Positions 5,177-9,578 of a DNA stretch of 9,578 nucleotides are shown here, piece by piece. The position numbers and the translations under genes were made by a program. Source of the stretch: Vulcanimicrobiota bacterium (GTDB taxonomy: Bacteria; Eremiobacterota; Eremiobacteria; Baltobacterales; Baltobacteraceae); the NCBI GenBank assembly GCA_028287545.1, contig JAQBPL010000040.1, positions 1 through 9,578 on the forward strand. Direction: 5' to 3'. Each line of letters opens with the position of its first letter. Position 1 is the stretch's first letter. The notes under the pieces were generated by a model that searched no databases, was not told the origin of the DNA, and saw only the letters and a program-made list of their open reading frames with translations.

Positions 5177-7657
5177 CCAGCCCAGATCCGGGCCGTCTTC
5201 GTCGCCGATCGGCATTCCCGGCGGCGCCGGCGGCGGATCGCGGCGCTCGGTGCGCTGCCACGGGCGGGCGAGAAATCGTTCGACGTCATCGGCGAGCAGG
5301 CGCGCGTGCGCGGCGTCGCCGGCGTCCGGCGTGCGCGCGCGATGCAGCCGCGCGGCGAGCCCGCGCAGTTGCGCCGCGGTTTCGGCGCGAACCTGTGCCA
5401 TCGGCGCCTCGGCCGTGAGGTCCATCAACTGCTCGACCAACGCGCGCTGGACCGTGCGCGCGAGTTGACGCCGGTACGCATCATGCGGCCTCAGGCCGAA
5501 TACCGTCGCGCTCGCGCGGCTCAGGACCTCATCGAGCCCCGGCAGGCCGGGATCGAGCGCGTGCTGCTGCACGAGCCGGGCTGCACGCTCGGGATCGAAC
5601 AGCAGCCGGAACGTCATGTCCGACGCCGCTTCGGCCGGCGCGATCGCGTCGAAGACGACGCCGGTGTGCCGCGCGAACAGCTCCCGCGTCGCGCCGTATC
5701 CGAGCGGGCGCGGCGGGATGCGGCTCAAGGCGCCCGGCGGGATCGCGAGCGCATCCGGCGTCACTGTCGCAAGCACGCCCGCGAGGGCACGTCGCTGATC
5801 GGCCGCCGCCACGGAACGCAGCGGTTGTTGACCGTCGCCGCGCAACGCGTACGCGTACCACTGACCGCCGATCGCCTTTGTCGCCGCCTCCGCTTGATAG
5901 CGATGCAGGAGATACATCGGAACGAGCGCGTCTTCCAGCGTCGCAAGCGGCATGCCGCTGCGGACCGCGCGGTCGCCGAACCGCTGCAGCACGCTGTGGC
6001 GAATCGTCATGATGCGAGCAAGCTCTGCGGTCGCGTCGCGCCCGTTGTCCCACAGGTGCGCTTGCGGATGCGCGCTGCCGAACGGGCGAGCATCTTGGTC
6101 GGTGAGCAAGACCAACCCGTGCGCCCGGGCGTCGTCGAGGATGCGGTTCAGCGCCGGGGTCTCATCGCTTCCCGGCGGCAGCTGCGTGTAGCCGTACGCG
6201 ATCGTCACCTTGTCCCACGCGCCGATCCCGGTCGCGTACGCATCGTGCAGGTCGACCGTGCCATTGCGGTTCAACCCGATCAGCGGGTGCGGATAGTCCA
6301 TGACGGATGCGCGGCCTTCGGTACTCGCCGCGAAGTTGTGCACGAGTCCCAGCGTATGGCCAAGCTCGTGTGCGGCGAGCTGGCGCAGACGCGCGAGGAC
6401 CATCTGCTGCGCCTGCGGCGAGACCTCACCGCCGCGCTCGTAGGGCTGCAGCAGTCCCTCGGCGATCAGCCAATCCTGCCGCCCCCGCAGCGAGCCGAGC
6501 GTGACGTGTCCCTGAATGATCTCGCCGGTGCGCGGGTCGGAGACGACGTTCCCGTAGCTCCAACCGCGGGTTGCTCGGTGCACCCACTCGATCACGTTGT
6601 AACGCACGTCGTCGGGGTCGGCGCCGAGCGGCAGCAGTTCGACCTTGAAGGCGTTGCGGAAGCCTGCGGCTTCGAACGCCCCATTCCACCACCGCGCACC
6701 GTCGAGCAGCGCGCTGCGAATCGGCTCCGGCGCCGCGCGATCGACGTAGTACACGATCGGCCGCACCGGATCGCTGACGGCGGCCGACGGATCCTTCTTC
6801 TCGAGCCGATGACGAACGATCAATCGTTGCTGTACCGGACTCCCCAGAGCCGCGCTGTCGTCGGCGTAATCGACGCTATAGAAACCCGAACGCGGGTCGA
6901 ACCGCCGCGGCACGTAGCCGGCCTCGGGGAGCTGCACGAAGACGGCGCGCTCGTGGACGCTCATCGCTTGCGGCGTCGGCGTTACGTCGCTCACGTACCG
7001 GCCGGGATTGCCGGCGGTGAAGGTCAGCAGCGCTTCGAGCTGCGTGTTCCGCGGGAACGCCTTGAGCTCGTCCGGATCGAGCGCGCTGCGCGACGGATCG
7101 AGCTTGAAGTCGCCTTGCTTGGCGGCGCTTAACGCCGCGACGACGCCGTGCACGTCGCTCAGCGCGAAGTCGGTCGCGTCGATGAGGACGTGGCCGCCGC
7201 TCTCGGCCGCGACCGCGAACCCCCACAAGACGGATTGCGCGAACGACTCCTCGACGGCCCGCGCTTCGACGGGATCGCTGCTGCTCGAGCGAAACGCGAG
7301 GTTCGGCTGCACGAGGAGAACGCGCGGCCCGCTGCGCTCGAAGCGCACCAGCTTCGTGTCTCCGAGCTGGCCGCGATCGAGCCCGACGTCGTTGCTGCCC
7401 ATGCCCCACGGCAGATACGTTTGGAAGACCATCGCTTCGCCGAGAGGGACCTCGAGCCAGACCTTCCCGGCGCGTGCGTCCCAGTACAGCGGCAAGTATC
7501 CGGCCTTGCGCGCAAGCCCTTGCGTCTTCTCGGCGATCGTCGGCAGGGCGCTTTGCTGCGCGAGCGCCGGCCGCACGATGCCTGCAAGGACTACAGCGCT
7601 CGCAAGGGCGGCAGCGACACGACGGAACCCCGGCGTCATGAACGACGTCAACCTCAT
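5174..7657 (-). CDS. Exported zinc-dependent metalloprotease (DUF5117/DUF4953 family, metzincin-type)
   Basis: An 827-residue protein, typical length for this family of secreted or periplasmic bacterial metalloproteases. A signal peptide is clear: MRLTSFMTPGFRR, a hydrophobic core (VAAALASAVVLAGIV), and a likely cut after ALA at residue 33. The N-terminal DUF5117-like part has the signature GYLPLYWDARAGKVWLEV and, further on, GMGSNDVGLDRGQLGDTK. The catalytic part holds the metzincin zinc motif HELGHTLGLVH (His430, Glu431, His434, His440) and a Met-turn SVMDYPHP (Met453), so the zinc site looks intact. Natural substrates of the family are poorly known. I chose the ATG at 7657: AAGGAG lies 12 nt upstream (a slightly long spacing) and it gives a compact signal peptide; an ATG at 7696 would add 13 residues, and one at 7639 remains possible. 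It converges on the dehydrogenase gene with a 2-bp gap and is divergent from the hydrolase lipoprotein gene. Confidence 0.94.
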   Translation of the reverse strand: MRLTSFMTPGFRRVAAALASAVVLAGIVRPALAQQSALPTIAEKTQGLARKAGYLPLYWDARAGKVWLEVPLGEAMVFQTYLPWGMGSNDVGLDRGQLGDTKLVRFERSGPRVLLVQPNLAFRSSSSDPVEARAVEESFAQSVLWGFAVAAESGGHVLIDATDFALSDVHGVVAALSAAKQGDFKLDPSRSALDPDELKAFPRNTQLEALLTFTAGNPGRYVSDVTPTPQAMSVHERAVFVQLPEAGYVPRRFDPRSGFYSVDYADDSAALGSPVQQRLIVRHRLEKKDPSAAVSDPVRPIVYYVDRAAPEPIRSALLDGARWWNGAFEAAGFRNAFKVELLPLGADPDDVRYNVIEWVHRATRGWSYGNVVSDPRTGEIIQGHVTLGSLRGRQDWLIAEGLLQPYERGGEVSPQAQQMVLARLRQLAAHELGHTLGLVHNFAASTEGRASVMDYPHPLIGLNRNGTVDLHDAYATGIGAWDKVTIAYGYTQLPPGSDETPALNRILDDARAHGLVLLTDQDARPFGSAHPQAHLWDNGRDATAELARIMTIRHSVLQRFGDRAVRSGMPLATLEDALVPMYLLHRYQAEAATKAIGGQWYAYALRGDGQQPLRSVAAADQRRALAGVLATVTPDALAIPPGALSRIPPRPLGYGATRELFARHTGVVFDAIAPAEAASDMTFRLLFDPERAARLVQQHALDPGLPGLDEVLSRASATVFGLRPHDAYRRQLARTVQRALVEQLMDLTAEAPMAQVRAETAAQLRGLAARLHRARTPDAGDAAHARLLADDVERFLARPWQRTERRDPPPAPPGMPIGDEDGPDLGW

Positions 7658-7752
7658 TCGCGCGAGATTCTCCTTGCAGACGGACACGGCCCGCATTCCT
7701 GGCTACGCGCACCGCTACGAAACAGTGAGCGCCAACTGGAAGGAACTTGCAT

Positions 7753-7784
7753 CGAACGACCAGCACGTTCGGAAAAAGATTTCC
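7753..7784. repeat. Two adjoining short inverted repeats upstream of the hydrolase start
   Basis: A 6-bp perfect dyad CGAACG/CGTTCG with a 7-base spacer (7753-7758 and 7766-7771) abuts a 5-bp dyad GGAAA/TTTCC with a 4-base spacer (7771-7775 and 7780-7784). They lie just before the ribosome-binding site of the hydrolase gene. They could be an operator or leader hairpin; dyads this short can also arise by chance. Confidence 0.35.
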
Positions 7785-7792
7785 TTGGGCTT

Positions 7793-7799
7793 GAGAGGG
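7793..7799 (+). promoter_or_regulatory. Ribosome-binding site fixing the TTG start of the hydrolase gene
   Basis: GAGAGGG with its GAGG core ends 8 nt before the TTG at 7807. An in-frame TGA at 7792-7794 lies just upstream, and no other start codon lies between it and 7807, so TTG is the only start that keeps the signal peptide. Confidence 0.75.
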
Positions 7800-7806
7800 T
7801 GTTCGT

Positions 7807-9578
7807 TTGACCATACCTCGTGGGGCGCGCTTTGCGCCGCTTCTCGGCACCGCCGTGGCGTTCGTCGCCCTCCTTACGTCCGGCTGCGGAGGGAGAAGCA
7901 ATGCCACGCCGCCCACCGTCGTCGTGTACGCTCCTCCGGCCGTGGCGCCGTATGCGTCGCCGCCCGCCGGGGTGATCGGCGCGAACGCAGCCCTTCCGAT
8001 GCCGGCGGCCGGAACCAGCCGGGCCGGCAGCGCCTACGACGTCTACTTGGTCGCGCCGCCGGACGGCAACACGGCGTCGTTCACCGTTTTCGAACCGACC
8101 ACGGTGACCGCCGGGCAGACGTATCCGATCATCCTCACCGCGCCGGGCTGGGGCGGAAAACGCACGCCCGCCTCGCAGCAGGCCGCGCTGCGCTCCGGGA
8201 CCTCCGTGTACGCGAAGCTGCTGAACGCGGGCTACGGCGTCGCTTCGCTCGACCAGCACGGTTTCGCCGGTCCCGGAATGAACAGCGGCACCGTCGACGT
8301 GCAAGACCCCAACCATACGGCACCGTGGGAACTCGCGATGCTCGACTGGATGGAAGTAAACGTTCCCTGGCTGGCATTCGGCCCGAGCGTCGACGGCACG
8401 ATTTTCTATACGCCGATCATGGGGGCCAACGGGTTTTCGTACGGCGGCTTGTTCGAATACATGCTCATCGCGAACGACCCTCGCAAGCGGCTGCACGCGA
8501 TCGTGCCGGAAGGCGCGACGACCGAGTACAACAAGTCCGGCGCGCCGAACGGCGTCAACAAAGCGTACTGGAACAACGTCCTCGCGAGTTCGGTGACCTC
8601 GGTCGGCGCTACGGAGGATCCTCTGCTCTTCTCGTTGATGTCGTCGGACAACACCAATCCGGAAATACCGGCCAGCGTGCCGCCGGTGTTTGCGTATCAT
8701 TCCTTCGAAGAGGCATGCAACGGCGTGGCGGGCGTCTCGGACGGCGACCTCGGTCCCGTGCATGCGTTGATGAAGGTTCCGCGGACGCACATCCTGATGA
8801 TGCAGGGGATCCGGGACCACCTCTTTCCCATCTGGACCGACTACAGCGGCTTCCAATGCGCCTCCACGCTCGGCGGCGACGTGCGCTACTGGACGTATCA
8901 GTTCGGCCACAACACCACCGGCGGCAATCCCAGCGCATATAATCCGGATGACGATCCGCCGTATACGCCGTCGGGGAATGATTCGAATACCGGATGCGGC
9001 AGCTTGTCGCACGACGCTGCCGTCCTGGCGTGGTTTAACGAAAAGCTCAAGGGCCAGTCCAACAGCGCCGGCTTCATCCCGAAGATCTGCATCTCGCTGA
9101 CGGCCGGCGACGGTGTCGCGCTCACCTCGCTCACGACCGGGAAGAGCGGTCAGGCGTTCCCGGTGCCGAGCACCACGGTGACCGTCGGCAACGGAAGCGC
9201 CAATTGGAAGGCCTATCTCAAGTCCGGCGGGACGACGTCGATCCCGAACATCGTTCCGCTCTACACGGTCCCGGCCGGCGGCAACGTGCTGGCGGGCATC
9301 TCACACGTCGAGCTCACGGCGACGTCGTCGCTCACGACGCCGACCATGTTCGTCGGAATCGGCCACCTCGCCGCGGGACTGACGCGCTGGGATCTCGTGA
9401 ACGGACAAGTGCAGCCGATCCAAGGCACCGGCGCGCTCACCTTCGATACCGCGGGTGAGGGCGCGCGGCTCGCGCCCGGCGATCAGGTGGCGCTGTTGAT
9501 CTTCGGTGACGATCCGCGTTTCGACTCACCCACCTCGCCGCTGACGCTGCCGGCCCGTCAAAGCGGAACGGTCACCGT
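7807..9578 (+). CDS. Lipoprotein alpha/beta hydrolase, CocE / X-Pro dipeptidyl-peptidase-like (3' end outside window)
   Basis: 590 codons are open from the TTG at 7807 to the window end with no stop, so the C-terminus is missing. The N-terminus is a lipoprotein signal: hydrophobic LLGTAVAFVALLTSG ending in Cys27 (lipobox LTSGC), then a Pro/Ala/Val-rich linker. The alpha/beta hydrolase core follows: PIILTAPGWGGKR (oxyanion-side loop), GYGVASLDQHGF, nucleophile elbow GFSYGG with Ser211, then QGIRDHLF with Asp337 as probable acid and QFGHN with His368 as probable base. His402 in SLSHDAAVLAWFNEKLKG is an alternative base; the WFNEKLKG helix end resembles CocE-type enzymes. From about residue 415 a beta-rich domain begins, with late motifs like ARLAPGDQVALLIFGDDPRF that resemble the C-terminal jelly-roll domain of X-Pro dipeptidyl-peptidases. 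Likely role is hydrolysis of an ester or peptide at the cell envelope; substrate unknown. The fold is clear, the subfamily less so. Confidence 0.88.
   Translation, partial: MTIPRGARFAPLLGTAVAFVALLTSGCGGRSNATPPTVVVYAPPAVAPYASPPAGVIGANAALPMPAAGTSRAGSAYDVYLVAPPDGNTASFTVFEPTTVTAGQTYPIILTAPGWGGKRTPASQQAALRSGTSVYAKLLNAGYGVASLDQHGFAGPGMNSGTVDVQDPNHTAPWELAMLDWMEVNVPWLAFGPSVDGTIFYTPIMGANGFSYGGLFEYMLIANDPRKRLHAIVPEGATTEYNKSGAPNGVNKAYWNNVLASSVTSVGATEDPLLFSLMSSDNTNPEIPASVPPVFAYHSFEEACNGVAGVSDGDLGPVHALMKVPRTHILMMQGIRDHLFPIWTDYSGFQCASTLGGDVRYWTYQFGHNTTGGNPSAYNPDDDPPYTPSGNDSNTGCGSLSHDAAVLAWFNEKLKGQSNSAGFIPKICISLTAGDGVALTSLTTGKSGQAFPVPSTTVTVGNGSANWKAYLKSGGTTSIPNIVPLYTVPAGGNVLAGISHVELTATSSLTTPTMFVGIGHLAAGLTRWDLVNGQVQPIQGTGALTFDTAGEGARLAPGDQVALLIFGDDPRFDSPTSPLTLPARQSGTVT

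Larger units (their letters stand above)
7658..7806. other. Divergent intergenic region between protease and hydrolase genes
   Basis: These 149 bp carry the start signals of both flanking genes. Visible are AAGGAG (minus, 7675-7670) for the protease, GAGAGGG (plus, 7793-7799) for the hydrolase, and two adjoining small inverted repeats: CGAACG-N7-CGTTCG (7753-7771) and GGAAA-N4-TTTCC (7771-7784). I could not identify a convincing -35/-10 pair for either gene. Confidence 0.5.

Noticed and set aside
4244..7132. 962-codon open frame on + running through the dehydrogenase end and antisense to the protease gene
   Set aside because: It is very rich in Arg, Ala and Gly with no domain or signal, and lies opposite a protease gene with clear catalytic motifs. 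Long antisense frames are expected in GC-rich coding DNA.
7008..8942. 644-codon open frame on + covering the protease 5' part and the hydrolase gene
   Set aside because: It is out of frame with the hydrolase, whose frame carries the lipobox, nucleophile elbow and core strands; its own product is Arg-rich and low in complexity.
7654..9012. 452-codon minus-strand frame opposite the hydrolase gene
   Set aside because: Composition is that of an antisense shadow (Arg, Val, Gly repeats), with no start signal and no recognisable motif.

Overview
The window is a GC-rich stretch of bacterial chromosome holding eight protein-coding genes packed almost end to end. I see no tRNA, rRNA, CRISPR array, insertion sequence or phage gene. 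Two lipoproteins and one protein with a cleavable signal peptide, together with a secreted quinohemoprotein and an exported metalloprotease, suggest an aerobic environmental diderm. The gene mix would fit lineages such as Eremiobacterota/Vulcanimicrobiota (WPS-2) or Acidobacteriota, but this taxonomic suggestion is inference only.

Left part (1-1841): the 3' end of an unrecognised gene on + (1-561) converges on, and overlaps by 21 bp, a minus-strand three-gene operon. In transcription order the operon is an ArsR-family repressor (1769-1407), an SRPBCC/AHSA1-like protein (1423-953) and a GFA-family zinc-binding protein (936-541). The operon has a near-consensus sigma70-type promoter (TTGACA-N17-TATTAT) with dyad elements over the predicted transcription start, so autoregulation by the ArsR protein is likely.

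Middle (1842-5171): a polytopic membrane protein of unknown function on minus (2873-1842), with histidines at membrane edges and visibly lower GC than its neighbours, is divergent from a PQQ-dependent dehydrogenase lipoprotein with a C-terminal cytochrome c domain (3045-5171). The dehydrogenase would oxidise an alcohol-type substrate outside the cytoplasm and pass electrons to its own haem.

Right part (5174-9578): a DUF5117/DUF4953-type zinc metalloprotease on minus (7657-5174) converges on the dehydrogenase with only 2 bp between the stop codons. It is divergent from a lipoprotein alpha/beta hydrolase of the CocE/X-Pro-dipeptidyl-peptidase type (7807 onward), which starts at TTG and runs off the window end. 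Both look exported and hydrolytic, so they may share a role in degrading extracytoplasmic peptides or esters. No clearly new multi-gene system is visible; the least explained items are the histidine-rich membrane protein and the truncated protein at the left edge.
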